Shown: positions 1-8,261 of the stretch, piece after piece | Layout of the letters: every line of letters starts with the position of its first letter | Position numbering within the stretch: the first letter of the stretch is position 1 | NCBI GenBank assembly: GCA_947599875.1 | Contig: CANQFV010000003.1 | Span: 49,725-113,724 of the forward strand | Source: an uncultured Oscillospiraceae bacterium | GTDB taxonomy: Bacteria; Bacillota; Clostridia; Oscillospirales; Oscillospiraceae | Length of the DNA: 64,000 nt | Direction of reading: 5' to 3' | Program-made: the position numbers and the translations under genes | Notes under the pieces: model-generated | Database searches by the model: none | What the model was told of the DNA's origin: nothing | What the model saw: only the letters and a program-made list of their open reading frames with translations

Positions 1-2
1 TT

Positions 3-143
3 TTCGGCAGGCTGGGATTTTTCCTTTTTATCCCTTTTAGAAAAAGAGACGGCCGGAGGCGGGCCGGGAAGGAGGGGGGAACCGCGGGGCGGGGCGAGAT
101 CGCCCGCGGCGCCGGGGTTCCGGGATGGCGTGAAGACGTATAA
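3..143 (+). CDS. C-terminal fragment of an unidentified upstream gene
   Basis: One frame is open from the window edge and stops at a TAA that overlaps the first codons of prmC by 14 bases. The fragment starts with a hydrophobic stretch (GFFLFIPF) followed by a basic, glycine- and arginine-rich tail, and third codon positions are mostly G or C as in the neighbouring genes. Overlap with prmC, which lacks a good ribosome binding site of its own, suggests translational coupling. The product cannot be named from this tail, and the frame could be chance openness in GC-rich DNA. Confidence 0.3.
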   Translation, partial: FGRLGFFLFIPFRKRDGRRRAGKEGGTAGRGEIARGAGVPGWREDV

Positions 144-987
144 CGATCTGTACCTCGACCTGCGGCACACGCTGAAGGCCGGGGGCGTGGAGGACTACAA
201 TTTAGAGGCCAAGCTCCTGATCGGGGCGGCGGCGGGGAAGACCCGGGAGGAGCTGATCCGGGATATGCGCCTGTACGCCCTGGGGGACGTGGAGGAGAAG
301 GTGGCGGAGCTGACCCGCCGCCGTCTGGCGGGCGAGCCGGTGGCCTATGTGCTGGGGGAGTGGGAGTTTATGGGCCTGCCCTTCACCGTGGACAAGAGCG
401 TCCTCATCCCCCGGCCGGACACGGAGCTTCTGGCGGGGCTGGCTATCCGGCTGCTGCGGGCCAGGGTGGGCAGCGAGGTGCGCGTCCTTGACCTGTGTAC
501 CGGCACCGGGTGCGTGGGCATCTCCATAGCCAAGCTCGTGGCCAGCTGCCGGGTGGTGCTGGTGGACAACTCCCCCGGCGCTGTGCGCCTGGCCCGGGAG
601 AATGTGCTGAGAAACAACGTGTCCCGGAACACCATCTGCGTCAACGCCGATGTGCGCCGGGATCCCCCCATGCTTTTGGGGAAATTCGACCTGATCGTGT
701 GCAATCCCCCCTATGTGCCCACGGGGGAGATCCAGACCCTGGACCGGGGGGTGAGGGATTTTGAGCCGCGGGCCGCCCTGGACGGGGGGCGGGACGGGCT
801 TGACCTGTACCGGGCCATCATCCCCAACTGGACGGGGATCTTGAAGGAGAACGGCTGCGCCCTCTTCGAGTGCGGGGAGGAGCAGGCCGGGAAGATCCAG
901 GAGATGCTGAAAAGCGCCGGGTTTAAAAGTACGGCGGCCTACCCCGACCCCGCGGGGACCCTGCGGGTGGTGGCGGGGGTCATCTGA
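130..987 (+). CDS. prmC: Peptide chain release factor N5-glutamine methyltransferase
   Basis: PrmC methylates the glutamine of the GGQ motif in release factors RF1 and RF2, using S-adenosylmethionine. At 285 residues it has the usual length. The N-terminal helical domain is followed by a Rossmann methyltransferase core with the SAM loop DLCTGTGCVGIS (about residues 119-130) and the diagnostic NPPYVP motif (about residues 194-199) that holds the glutamine. The start is GTG, chosen because it gives the canonical N-terminus; no strong Shine-Dalgarno precedes it, which fits coupling to the gene upstream. recA follows 75 bases later on the same strand. The prfA gene that often neighbours prmC is not in the window. 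Confidence 0.93.
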   Translation: MKTYNDLYLDLRHTLKAGGVEDYNLEAKLLIGAAAGKTREELIRDMRLYALGDVEEKVAELTRRRLAGEPVAYVLGEWEFMGLPFTVDKSVLIPRPDTELLAGLAIRLLRARVGSEVRVLDLCTGTGCVGISIAKLVASCRVVLVDNSPGAVRLARENVLRNNVSRNTICVNADVRRDPPMLLGKFDLIVCNPPYVPTGEIQTLDRGVRDFEPRAALDGGRDGLDLYRAIIPNWTGILKENGCALFECGEEQAGKIQEMLKSAGFKSTAAYPDPAGTLRVVAGVI

Positions 988-1062
988 CGAATAAGGCACG
1001 AAAGACCACGGAAATCGGAGCCGGGACATGGCCCGGTGTGAAACATAAAGGAGGAAACCACT

Positions 1063-2169
1063 ATGGCACAGAAGAAAGCCGCCCCCACGCCGCTGAACAT
1101 TCCGGCGGACAACGAGGCCAAGAAAAAAGCCCTTGAGACGGCTATCTCCCAGATCGAGAAGAGCTACGGCAAGGGATCCATTATGCGTCTCGGCGACGGG
1201 ATGCAGGTGAATGTGGAGGCCCTGCCCACCGGGTCTCTGGCGCTGGATTTCGCCCTGGGCATCGGGGGCGTCCCCAAGGGGCGGATCGTGGAGATCTACG
1301 GCCCCGAGTCCTGCGGCAAGACCACTCTGGCCCTGCACATTGTGGCCCAGGCCCAGAAGCGGGGGGGCGAGGCCGCGTATATCGACGTGGAGCATGCCCT
1401 GGAGCCGGCCTATGCCCGGGCCTTGGGTGTGGATATTGAGAGCCTGCTGATCTCCCAGCCGGACACGGGGGAGGACGCCCTGGCCATCACCGAGACGCTG
1501 GTAAGAAGCGGCGCCGTTGACGTGGTGGTGGTGGACTCCGTGGCCGCCCTGGTGCCCCGCAGCGAGATCGAGGGGGAGATGGGCGACAGCTCCGTGGGCG
1601 TTGTGGCAAGGCTTATGAGCCAGGCCCTGCGGAAGCTGGCGGGGGTCATCTCCAAGACAAACTGCATCGTCATCTTCATCAATCAGCTGCGGGAGAAGAT
1701 CGGCGTGATGTACGGCAACCCCGAGACCACCCCCGGCGGCCGGGCGCTGAAATATTTCTCCTCCGTGCGCATCGACATGCGCCGGGTGGAGACGCTGAAA
1801 AACGGCACCGAGGTGGTGGGCAGCCGCACCAAGGCCAAGATCGTGAAGAATAAGGTCTCCCCGCCCTTCCGGGAGGCGGAGTTCGATATCATGTACGGGG
1901 AGGGGATCTCCCGGTACTCCGAGCTTGTGGATCTGGGCGTGAAGCTGGAGCTGATCGAAAAGGGCGGCGCCTGGTTCACCTACGGCGACGTGCGTATCCA
2001 GGGCAGGGACGGGATGCGCCAGTATCTGGTGGACAACCCGGAGGTGGCCGACGAGCTGGAGGAGAAGATCCGGGCCAACTCCTTTAAGCTCCTGTCCCCC
2101 CAGTCCCAGGTGGCGGCCAGGGCCGCGGGCAGGGCCGTGGATGTGTCTGCGGAGGATTTTGAGGGCTGA
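1063..2169 (+). CDS. recA: Recombinase RecA
   Basis: RecA forms filaments on single-stranded DNA, promotes homologous strand exchange and triggers cleavage of LexA-type repressors. The 368-residue protein carries the Walker A motif GPESCGKTT, the EHALEP segment, the [11 protein letters not shown]alker B and L1 region, and the [13 protein letters not shown] segment after loop L2. The AAGGAGG ribosome site lies just upstream of the ATG. The stop overlaps the start of recX by one base, the classical recA-recX arrangement. I see no GAAC-N4-GTTC type SOS box in the 75-base gap to prmC; control may sit upstream of the window or be of another type. Confidence 0.98.
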   Translation: MAQKKAAPTPLNIPADNEAKKKALETAISQIEKSYGKGSIMRLGDGMQVNVEALPTGSLALDFALGIGGVPKGRIVEIYGPESCGKTTLALHIVAQAQKRGGEAAYIDVEHALEPAYARALGVDIESLLISQPDTGEDALAITETLVRSGAVDVVVVDSVAALVPRSEIEGEMGDSSVGVVARLMSQALRKLAGVISKTNCIVIFINQLREKIGVMYGNPETTPGGRALKYFSSVRIDMRRVETLKNGTEVVGSRTKAKIVKNKVSPPFREAEFDIMYGEGISRYSELVDLGVKLELIEKGGAWFTYGDVRIQGRDGMRQYLVDNPEVADELEEKIRANSFKLLSPQSQVAARAAGRAVDVSAEDFEG

Positions 2170-2798
2170 TGCCGACCGTCACAAGGATCTTTGAGTCCCG
2201 GCATGTGCCGGGGCGGTGGTACGCCGAGACGGACGGGGGCGAGGCGCTGCGGGTGAACGTGGCGCTGATCGCGGACTTCTCCCTGTACACCGGCCGGGAG
2301 CTGAGCGGGGAGGAGTATGCGCGCCTCACCGCCGCGGCCTCCAGGATGAACGCCCGCGCCAGGGCGCTGAAGCTCCTGGGCTTCCGGGCCATGTCCCGGA
2401 GGGAGCTTGTGGACAAGCTCACGCAGAAGGGGGAGAGTCCGGAGGACGCCCAGGAGGCGGCGGACTATCTGGAGGAGCTGGGCTATCTGGACGACGCCCA
2501 GTACGCCGCGTCCCTTGTCCGCCACTACGCCGGGAAGGGGTACGGCCCCGGCCGCGTCCGCCAGGAGCTTTTTCGCCGGGGGGTGCCCCGGGAGCTTTGG
2601 GAGCAGGCGCTGGCGGAGCTTCCGGAGGACACGGACGCTGTGGATCAGCTGATCCGCCGGCGGCTCCAGGGCGGGACGCCGGACAGGAAGGAACTGAAAA
2701 AGCTCACCGACGCCCTTTTGCGCCGGGGCTTTGGCTGGGGCGAGATCAAGAGCGCCCTGGCGCGGTACGATTTTTCGGAGGAATACGAGGATGAATAA
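2169..2798 (+). CDS. recX: Regulatory protein RecX
   Basis: RecX modulates RecA by binding the filament and limiting its activity. The 209-residue sequence has the typical repeated three-helix tandem, visible as MSRRELVDKLTQKG, then YLEELGYLDDAQYA, then GRVRQELFRRGVP. Its ATG overlaps the recA TGA (TGATG), so translation is probably coupled. The last eight bases overlap rimO. The N-terminal portion before residue about 55 is a Clostridia-type extension. Identity rests on both motif pattern and position behind recA. Confidence 0.93.
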   Translation: MPTVTRIFESRHVPGRWYAETDGGEALRVNVALIADFSLYTGRELSGEEYARLTAAASRMNARARALKLLGFRAMSRRELVDKLTQKGESPEDAQEAADYLEELGYLDDAQYAASLVRHYAGKGYGPGRVRQELFRRGVPRELWEQALAELPEDTDAVDQLIRRRLQGGTPDRKELKKLTDALLRRGFGWGEIKSALARYDFSEEYEDE

Positions 2799-4110
2799 GA
2801 TCTGCCTGATCTCCCTGGGGTGCGCCAAGAATCTCATTGACTCCGAGCAGATGCTGTCCATGCTGGACGGGGCGGGGTACGCCTTCACCGACGACGCCGG
2901 CGAGGCGGACACGGTGATCATCAACACCTGCGCCTTTGTGGAGAGCGCCAAGAGCGAGGCCATCGAGAATATCCTGGCGGCGGGGGAGCTGAAAAAGAGC
3001 GGGAAGCTGAAAAAGCTCATCGTCACCGGATGCCTGGCTCAGCGGTACAAGGACGAGCTGTTTGCCGAGATGCCGGAGATCGACGCCCTGGTGGGTACCG
3101 GCAGCGTGGAGGAGATCGTGGAGGCCGTGCGCGACACCCAGAGACGGGGCAGGTACGGGGACATCAACGCCCCCATCCCCCAGGGGGACCGGGCCGTCAG
3201 CACCGGGCCGGGCTGGGCGTATCTGAAGATCGCGGAGGGCTGCTCCAACCGGTGCGCCTACTGCGTCATCCCCTCCATCCGGGGGAAATTCCGCTCCCGG
3301 CCTATGGAGGAAATTTTGGAGGAGGCCCGCGCCCTCACAAGGGCCGGGGCCAAGGAGATCATCGCCGTGGCCCAGGATCCCACCATGTACGGGATGGACC
3401 TCTACAAAAAGCGCGCCCTGCCGGAGCTGATCCGGGAGCTTTGCCGGATCCCGGAGCTGCGGTGGCTCAGGCTCCACTACCTCTACCCCGACGGGGTGAC
3501 GGAGGAGCTGATCGAGACCATCGCCCTGGAACCCAAGGTGCTGAAATATCTGGATATCCCCATCCAGCACATCAACAACGGCATTTTAAAGGCCATGCGG
3601 CGGCGCGGCACCGGGGACGAGATCCGCAGGCTCCTGCCCCGGCTCCGGGAGAGGATCCCGGGGGTGGTGCTGCGCACCAGCCTGATCACCGGCCTGCCCG
3701 GCGAGGGGGAGGCGGAGTTTCAGGAGCTTTGCGATTTTCTGCGGGAGGCCCGGATCCCCCGGGTGGGCGTGTTTCCCTTCTCCCCGGAGGAGGGGACGGA
3801 GGCCTACGAGATGGACTACCCCCCGCAGGAGACGGCAGTCAGCCGCGCCGAGACCATTTACCGGCTCCAGGCCGGGATCATGGAGGAGTTCAACGCCTCC
3901 CGGGTGGGAAAGACCTACACGGTGCTGTGCGAGGGCTACGACCCGGACACGGGGCTGTATGTGGGCCGGAGCTTCGCGGAAAGCCCCGACGTGGACGGGT
4001 ATATCTACTTCGGAAGTCCCGACGAGGTGCCCGCCGGGGAGATGGTGGAGGTCACTGTCCGGGGAGAGCTGGACGGTGAGATCGCGGGAGAGATCGCCCA
4101 AAAGCCCTGA
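2791..4110 (+). CDS. rimO: Ribosomal protein S12 methylthiotransferase RimO
   Basis: RimO is a radical-SAM enzyme that methylthiolates an aspartate of ribosomal protein S12. The 439-residue protein has the N-terminal UPF0004 domain with cluster cysteines C11, C47 and C81, the radical-SAM triad C151-x3-C155-x2-C158 in GCSNRCAYC, and a C-terminal TRAM domain. The ATG at this position is chosen over an in-frame ATG 60 bases upstream because it gives the canonical start MNKICLISLGCAKN and is preceded by GGAGGAATACGAGG. It overlaps the end of recX by eight bases. A paralogue of the same superfamily, miaB, lies near 51.2 kb and has different flanking motifs. Confidence 0.96.
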   Translation: MNKICLISLGCAKNLIDSEQMLSMLDGAGYAFTDDAGEADTVIINTCAFVESAKSEAIENILAAGELKKSGKLKKLIVTGCLAQRYKDELFAEMPEIDALVGTGSVEEIVEAVRDTQRRGRYGDINAPIPQGDRAVSTGPGWAYLKIAEGCSNRCAYCVIPSIRGKFRSRPMEEILEEARALTRAGAKEIIAVAQDPTMYGMDLYKKRALPELIRELCRIPELRWLRLHYLYPDGVTEELIETIALEPKVLKYLDIPIQHINNGILKAMRRRGTGDEIRRLLPRLRERIPGVVLRTSLITGLPGEGEAEFQELCDFLREARIPRVGVFPFSPEEGTEAYEMDYPPQETAVSRAETIYRLQAGIMEEFNASRVGKTYTVLCEGYDPDTGLYVGRSFAESPDVDGYIYFGSPDEVPAGEMVEVTVRGELDGEIAGEIAQKP

Positions 4111-4136
4111 GGAAGTTTGGGGAACAGAGTGTATTC

Positions 4137-4180
4137 AAAAACGGCGGAAACCCTTGTAAAAAAGGATTCCCGCCGTTTTC
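4137..4180 (+). terminator. Intrinsic terminator after rimO
   Basis: AAAACGGCGG pairs with CCGCCGTTTT across a short A-rich loop, and T residues follow. It closes the recA-recX-rimO transcription unit. Because A residues also precede it, it could work in both directions and stop the convergent nuclease transcript. Confidence 0.8.
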
Positions 4181-4247
4181 TTATGCCCAGTTGCCGTTTA
4201 AATCTGTTTTTAGATACTACACGATAGCAGCCGATACAGAATAAATT

Positions 4248-5351
4248 TTATATGTCGCTCTTGCGGCGGTTACAATCAGCACAAAGCATCTGACAGTTTT
4301 CAGCTGTCGTTTTGCCGCCCTTGCTCCACGGTGTAATATGGTCAGCCTGCATTTCGTCAATTTCAAAATGCTTGCCGCACTTAGGACAAACGCCCTTCTG
4401 CCGTTCATATGCCGCTTGTGCCATCTCCGGCGAAAAAGCCCGAATATTCAAGTGCTTTTCCTGTCCGTCAAGCAGATACTCGTAAATGCCCCTTTGATTT
4501 GAAATATAGCCGTTCCTATAGTCCTCTATCAGTTCCACGATACGGGCTTCAAGGGCTTTCGGGTCATACTTCCCGGAACCGTACTTGTTATAGTAAATAC
4601 CCCAATCAAGCCCTTTCATTAGCTTGCCGCGATATTTTGGAAAAGTTGCCCTTACCCAATTTATCACGCTTTGAAAATACAGCCACAGTTCATTACAGTT
4701 CGTGTCATGCTGGTGCTTTGACATATAATCATCAATTTCGATACCCTCACGCGCCGCAATCCACTTCAAAGCGGTTTCAAGGTCTTTTTGACGGTTGGCG
4801 GGGCCTGTTAGATAATCGCCCGCAATCTGTGACGCGGGGCATTGTGACTTGCTGAAATACCTCTTTGCGTCGGTCAACCATTCTCCCGTATAGATTGCGT
4901 TGCGCAATTCCTGCGGGGTCAGTTCGATACTTGCGATATTGATAATTCTAAACCAATCAAGTTTTTCTTTGTCGGTTCCCTCGCAAATATAAATCATCAG
5001 GAGATAGTCTAAAATTTGGTCTTGCTCCGTCTTTGTCAGGTTATCAAAAACCATATGGTCAACAGAGAATTCCCCGGTTACATATTGGCAAACGCTTATA
5101 GTTCTTTGCTGTCCATCCAGCACTTCAAAATCACCGTCATCACCCTTTGCCCAATACATCACGTTCAAGGGGAAATTCTTCATTATCGTTCTGATAACTT
5201 CATTCCGTTCTTTTTCCTTGTAAATAAACTCACGCTGAAAAGCCGGGCGTATATCCAGCTTGCCGCCATAACCGACAACGCCATTTTCTGCGCTGTCAAC
5301 ATATCCGTTTACTACATCACGGACGGGGATTTCATGCAATTCGATTTTCAT
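4248..5351 (-). CDS. DUF262-HNH nuclease (GmrSD/SspE-like, compact)
   Basis: The N-terminal domain is DUF262: the conserved QR of PAFQRE (residues 39-40) and the signature DGQQR (79-83), which in characterised relatives forms the NTP and modification-sensing site. The C-terminus is an HNH nuclease with zinc pairs C322/C325 and C357/C360, catalytic-type H338 in DHITPW, N352, and the CNxxK end. At 367 residues it is much shorter than GmrSD or SspE proteins, which use a DUF1524 nuclease. Its ATG overlaps the methyltransferase stop (ATGA), so the two are translated together. Inference: the cutting component of a methyltransferase-linked restriction or defence system. Domain calls are firm; substrate is unknown. 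Confidence 0.88.
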   Translation of the reverse strand: MKIELHEIPVRDVVNGYVDSAENGVVGYGGKLDIRPAFQREFIYKEKERNEVIRTIMKNFPLNVMYWAKGDDGDFEVLDGQQRTISVCQYVTGEFSVDHMVFDNLTKTEQDQILDYLLMIYICEGTDKEKLDWFRIINIASIELTPQELRNAIYTGEWLTDAKRYFSKSQCPASQIAGDYLTGPANRQKDLETALKWIAAREGIEIDDYMSKHQHDTNCNELWLYFQSVINWVRATFPKYRGKLMKGLDWGIYYNKYGSGKYDPKALEARIVELIEDYRNGYISNQRGIYEYLLDGQEKHLNIRAFSPEMAQAAYERQKGVCPKCGKHFEIDEMQADHITPWSKGGKTTAENCQMLCADCNRRKSDI

Positions 5352-6460
5352 TTTGTGCCTACCTTTCTACGAACAAAAATCCTTTTATATTTTGCTCTAC
5401 CATTATTTATAACACAATGAGGATTTTTCCCGTCCCACATAGCAGCTTCGCCACTAAATCCCTTTCCGTTATCTTCTGCCATCCCAACAATTTCAAACTG
5501 CGCCGGATTGAAGTATTGCATAAAAGTAATAGGTACGCCCATTACTCCGAAATAATCGCATGGTATTTCAAGTGTTTTGCCTACTTCGATCACGTTGTAG
5601 TTATCATATTTAGGATATTGGTCAGGTGAATAACTCTTGTAGAGAATCATGGTTTCATGTCGCTTTTCTATATCAAGGTTTGTAAACCAGCATATATTTC
5701 CCATGCGCCGCCATTTCTGTCCAGTTTCATCAATCTTAAAATCTGTTTTCTTTTCCTCGTAGCTTTCAGGAACCTTAAACCAGAAATGTCCGTTATTATA
5801 TCCTAACCATACTTTGTTATCCCTTATAAGAGGAAAAATCTCGCTATAACAAACATTGTTCTGATTCCCTATTATTAAGAACGGTTTGTTGTATTCCATT
5901 AGTAGTGCCATGTATTCACGGAAAAGCGAAAACGGAGGGTTTGTAACTACAATATCTGCCTGTTCCAATAATTTCACACATTCAGGGCTTCTAAAATCGC
6001 CGTCCCCATCAAGCAAAGTCATTGTATTCTTCCGGTTGCGCATTAAATATTCAACGTCGGCAAGGTCAACGCGCCCGTCGCCATTCTCGTCGGTCACTTC
6101 TGATATTTCCACTTTATAAGGGTGTTTCTCTTTGCTATCCTTTTGAACAGGGGTACTGCCGGGTTGCTCTATAAAGGAAAGCTGCCCCCCGTTATCGACA
6201 TAATATTGTATTTCTTCACCTATAACTGGTGACGTTGCATAACAAGTCGTTATTAGCTTTTTTAGGCCTAACGAATTAAAATTCATGGAAAAATACTTGA
6301 AGAAATTGCTTTCATATGGGTCGTCACAGTTACATAATACAATTTTCCCAGCAAAGTGCCTCTTATAATGCTTCAGTTCGTTTTCTATCAAAGAAAGCTG
6401 CGTATAAAATTCATCCTGCTTATTTCTTGCTGAATCGTGTAAGTTACTATTTCCCGCCAT
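5348..6460 (-). CDS. EcoRI-family adenine-specific DNA methyltransferase
   Basis: The 370-residue protein belongs to the M.EcoRI-type N6-adenine methyltransferase family. It has the family-specific N-terminal block CNCDDPYESNFFKYF (residues 43-57), the catalytic NPPF motif (174-177), and the later conserved GYNNGHFWFKVPESYEEK and CWFTNLDIEKR segments. It starts one base after the HTH gene ends and overlaps the nuclease gene by four bases. It presumably marks self DNA, while the linked nuclease reads the presence or absence of the mark. Specificity cannot be read from sequence; GAATTC is known only for the founding member. Confidence 0.92.
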   Translation of the reverse strand: MAGNSNLHDSARNKQDEFYTQLSLIENELKHYKRHFAGKIVLCNCDDPYESNFFKYFSMNFNSLGLKKLITTCYATSPVIGEEIQYYVDNGGQLSFIEQPGSTPVQKDSKEKHPYKVEISEVTDENGDGRVDLADVEYLMRNRKNTMTLLDGDGDFRSPECVKLLEQADIVVTNPPFSLFREYMALLMEYNKPFLIIGNQNNVCYSEIFPLIRDNKVWLGYNNGHFWFKVPESYEEKKTDFKIDETGQKWRRMGNICWFTNLDIEKRHETMILYKSYSPDQYPKYDNYNVIEVGKTLEIPCDYFGVMGVPITFMQYFNPAQFEIVGMAEDNGKGFSGEAAMWDGKNPHCVINNGRAKYKRIFVRRKVGTK

Positions 6461-6461
6461 A

Positions 6462-6683
6462 TCATTCGCCGCCTTTCTCTATGTAGCTGTTTATCTCCAC
6501 TATGTCGTCAAGCGTACATTCAAGGGCGACACAGATTTTTGCTAATGTTTCCATTGCAACAGGTTCGTCCTTGCCCATTTTGGCAAGAATGTTCGTGCTG
6601 ATACCCGCCGCCTTTCGCATATCGGTTTTTGTCATGCGCTTGTCGATCAGCAGCTTCCACAAGCGGTTGTAACTGTACGTCAT
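6462..6683 (-). CDS. Small Cro/CI-type HTH regulator of the methylase operon
   Basis: This 73-residue protein is a single helix-turn-helix domain of the YozG/HTH_26 type (KTDMRKAAGISTNILAKMGK). The internal ATG giving MTYSYNRLWK is chosen; a longer frame runs upstream to 6926 but would place the composition break and a repeat element inside the gene. It is first in the operon HTH-methyltransferase-nuclease, with one base before the methyltransferase ATG. Size and position recall controller (C) proteins that time restriction-modification expression, but it could also be a simple autorepressor. Confidence 0.85.
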   Translation of the reverse strand: MTYSYNRLWKLLIDKRMTKTDMRKAAGISTNILAKMGKDEPVAMETLAKICVALECTLDDIVEINSYIEKGGE

Positions 6684-6837
6684 GGGCGCTCCCTCCGCTG
6701 AAACGTAACTACACAAAAATACAAGAACCATTATAGCATACCCGGCGGAGAAATCAATAATATATCCTGTATTCGTGATATTAAATCTGACGCCGGCTCC
6801 CCGTAGACGTCGCAGGCCCCGTCTACGCGCTCCCCTC

Positions 6838-7005
6838 ATCCAATATTTTTTTGCGGGGCTTTGCCCCGCAAAAAATCCCTCTTTCGCACGTCCCCCTTGG
6901 CATTGGGAGGTCTTCAGGCCTTCCAATGCCAGTTCTCACGTCCCCCTTGGCAGGAAAAGGCCGTGAGGGTTCTCTTATGAGAACCCTCACGGCCTTTTCC
7001 GCCAG
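6838..7005. repeat. Hairpin-mosaic repeat, family A (copy 1)
   Basis: Three hairpin modules in a row. The first has ATATTTTTTTGCGGGGC pairing with GCCCCGCAAAAAAT and ends in CCCTC. The second and third each begin with ACGTCCCCCTTGGCA and enclose a variable stem. The last stem is a 20-plus base inverted repeat centred on TTCTCTTATGAGAA. The same modules, with other stem sequences, recur at about 8262, 17549, 25546, 28875, 35748, 38397, 40050, 43045, 55935 and 63630. Confidence 0.85.
6954..7001 (-). terminator. spoVT terminator inside a repeat module
   Basis: A long, nearly perfect inverted repeat (GGAAAAGGCCGTGAGGG pairing with CCCTCACGGCCTTTTCC, loop near TTAT) sits directly behind the spoVT stop codon. 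Its lower stem is rich in A/T on both sides, so it can act as an intrinsic terminator for spoVT. It is the variable stem of the last module of the family A repeat. Confidence 0.75.
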
Positions 7006-7006
7006 C

Positions 7007-7546
7007 TCAGTTTTCCATCTGTTTCCCCAAAAACCCGGCCACGGTCTGGGCCAGCTTGTACTCCACCTCGCCCACGGTGGTATCGCCCTCGGCGAAGAAG
7101 AGGACGCAGCCCATAACGTCGCCCTCGGTGAGGATGGGCGCGGCCACGGTGACGGTGTACTTCTCCGCCCCGTCCGCGGGGTTGACGGCTTTCTCCCCGG
7201 CGGTTCGGTGGTACACCTGCCGTCCCTCCATAATGGCCTCCAGCTCACCGGAGACCTGCCGGCCCACAAGCTCCCGCTTCTGGACGCCGCACACCGCGAT
7301 GACGCTGTCCCGGTCGGTGATGGCCGCGGGCAGGCCCGTGGTCTTGCTCAGGGTATCGCACATCTGCCCGGCGAAATCCGAAAGCTCCCCCATAGGCGAA
7401 TACTTCTTGAAAATGACCTCCCCGTCCTTCTCCGTGTATATCTCCAGCGGGTCGCCGTCACGGATACGCAGTGTGCGGCGGATCTCCTTGGGGATCACCA
7501 CGCGGCCCAGATCGTCGATCCTGCGCACTATGCCAGTTGCCTTCAT
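7007..7546 (-). CDS. spoVT: Stage V sporulation protein T, AbrB-family regulator
   Basis: SpoVT is a DNA-binding transition regulator that adjusts forespore gene expression late in sporulation. The 179-residue protein has an N-terminal AbrB swapped-hairpin domain (MKATGIVRRIDDLGRVVIPKEIRRTLRI is the family hallmark, cited here only as motif GRVVIPKEIRR) and a C-terminal GAF-like domain from about residue 55. Length matches the family. It is preceded by a sigma-G-like promoter and followed by a strong terminator, so it appears monocistronic. It is the best evidence that the organism forms spores. Confidence 0.96.
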   Translation of the reverse strand: MKATGIVRRIDDLGRVVIPKEIRRTLRIRDGDPLEIYTEKDGEVIFKKYSPMGELSDFAGQMCDTLSKTTGLPAAITDRDSVIAVCGVQKRELVGRQVSGELEAIMEGRQVYHRTAGEKAVNPADGAEKYTVTVAAPILTEGDVMGCVLFFAEGDTTVGEVEYKLAQTVAGFLGKQMEN

Positions 7547-7586
7547 ATTTTCAAGTCCTCCTGTCTCTATTTGTTTCGACAGGAAT

Positions 7587-7615
7587 TAGTATCCGCTTAT
7601 TTTACCGCAATATGC
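7587..7615 (-). promoter_or_regulatory. Sigma-G-like promoter of spoVT
   Basis: Reading the minus strand, GCATA is followed after 17 bases by GATACTA. This resembles the forespore sigma-G consensus (GMATR, then CATNNTA with 17-18 spacing) with a single mismatch in the minus-10 box. spoVT is a known sigma-G gene in Bacillus subtilis, which makes the match credible. About 40 bases separate it from the spoVT start, which has an AGGAGG site. Confidence 0.5.
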
Positions 7616-7641
7616 AGATGGGGAGATTTGGAAAACTCCGG

Positions 7642-8178
7642 TCACGCCCCCGTGTTTTTCCCGCCCCCCAGATAGTGGGGCGTCCTGTGCTGAGCGGTGA
7701 GGAGATACCCCTTGGCGATCAGGGCGTCCAGCTTCAGCGCCAGGAGATTCACATCGCTGCTTAGCGCCCTGGCCGCCGTCTGCACGTCGTAGCCCAGCTC
7801 CACGCACTCCAGCACCGCCTCATCCGACAGCAGCAGCTGCGCGGCAAAGATATTGGCCTCATACTCCATGCGGTCATTTTGCAGGCTGAACAGGTTAAAT
7901 TCCTGAAATCCCCCCAGGATCCCGGCCTCCCGCCTGTGCAGGCAGTGGTGCCCCAGCTCGTGGGCCAAAACGATCCCGCCCATAACGGGGTCCAGATCCG
8001 ATTTAATAAAGATAAACGGCCTGTGCATTACCGGCTTGTAGGCGCCCATCTGCCGGACGAAGGGTCTGGCCAGGATCTCCACCCCCAGCTCCTCCGCCAC
8101 ACGGCGCGGATCCCGTGACCCGCACCGGCGCACGGTCTGATCGGCCCGCTCCACCGCCTGCCGCGTTGTCATAGACAT
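7642..8178 (-). CDS. ImmA/IrrE-family metallopeptidase
   Basis: The 178-residue protein has the zinc-protease signature HELGHH (about residues 74-79) and the downstream segment EYEANIFAAQLLLSD that supplies the third ligand region (E/N-x2-A-x-F/A). Members of this family cleave XRE-type repressors, as ImmA does to ImmR in ICEBs1, releasing genes after DNA damage. The XRE gene lies directly upstream on the same strand, separated by a partial hairpin repeat. Its likely substrate is therefore that repressor (inference). The start is the first of two close ATG codons; the second, six bases in, is equally possible. Confidence 0.92.
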   Translation of the reverse strand: MSMTTRQAVERADQTVRRCGSRDPRRVAEELGVEILARPFVRQMGAYKPVMHRPFIFIKSDLDPVMGGIVLAHELGHHCLHRREAGILGGFQEFNLFSLQNDRMEYEANIFAAQLLLSDEAVLECVELGYDVQTAARALSSDVNLLALKLDALIAKGYLLTAQHRTPHYLGGGKNTGA

Positions 8179-8261
8179 ACGATCACCAAAATTCCCCGAT
8201 TTCTCCGCCGGCGTGTCCCGGTCTTATCGGTCAGTTCGTCAAAAAACACGCATCAACATTC

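Larger units (their letters stand above)
4199..6780. other. AT-rich horizontally acquired island
   Basis: Base composition changes abruptly here: individual 60-base lines contain roughly 30-45 percent G+C, against about 65-70 percent in rimO before it and spoVT after it. Codon use shifts to A/T-ending codons over the same interval. The island contains exactly three minus-strand genes (HTH, methyltransferase, nuclease). No integrase, transposase or obvious attachment-site duplication is visible at the edges; the right edge falls beside a hairpin-repeat element at about 6838 and the left edge beside the rimO terminator. Confidence 0.85.

Noticed and set aside
988..1062. LexA/SOS box upstream of recA, uvrB or the Y-polymerase
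   Set aside because: No GAAC-N4-GTTC-like box found by eye in these leaders. Other LexA motifs cannot be excluded.
6684..6926. Longer start for the small HTH gene of the methylase operon
   Set aside because: The extension crosses into a hairpin repeat and the composition break and encodes no conserved sequence.
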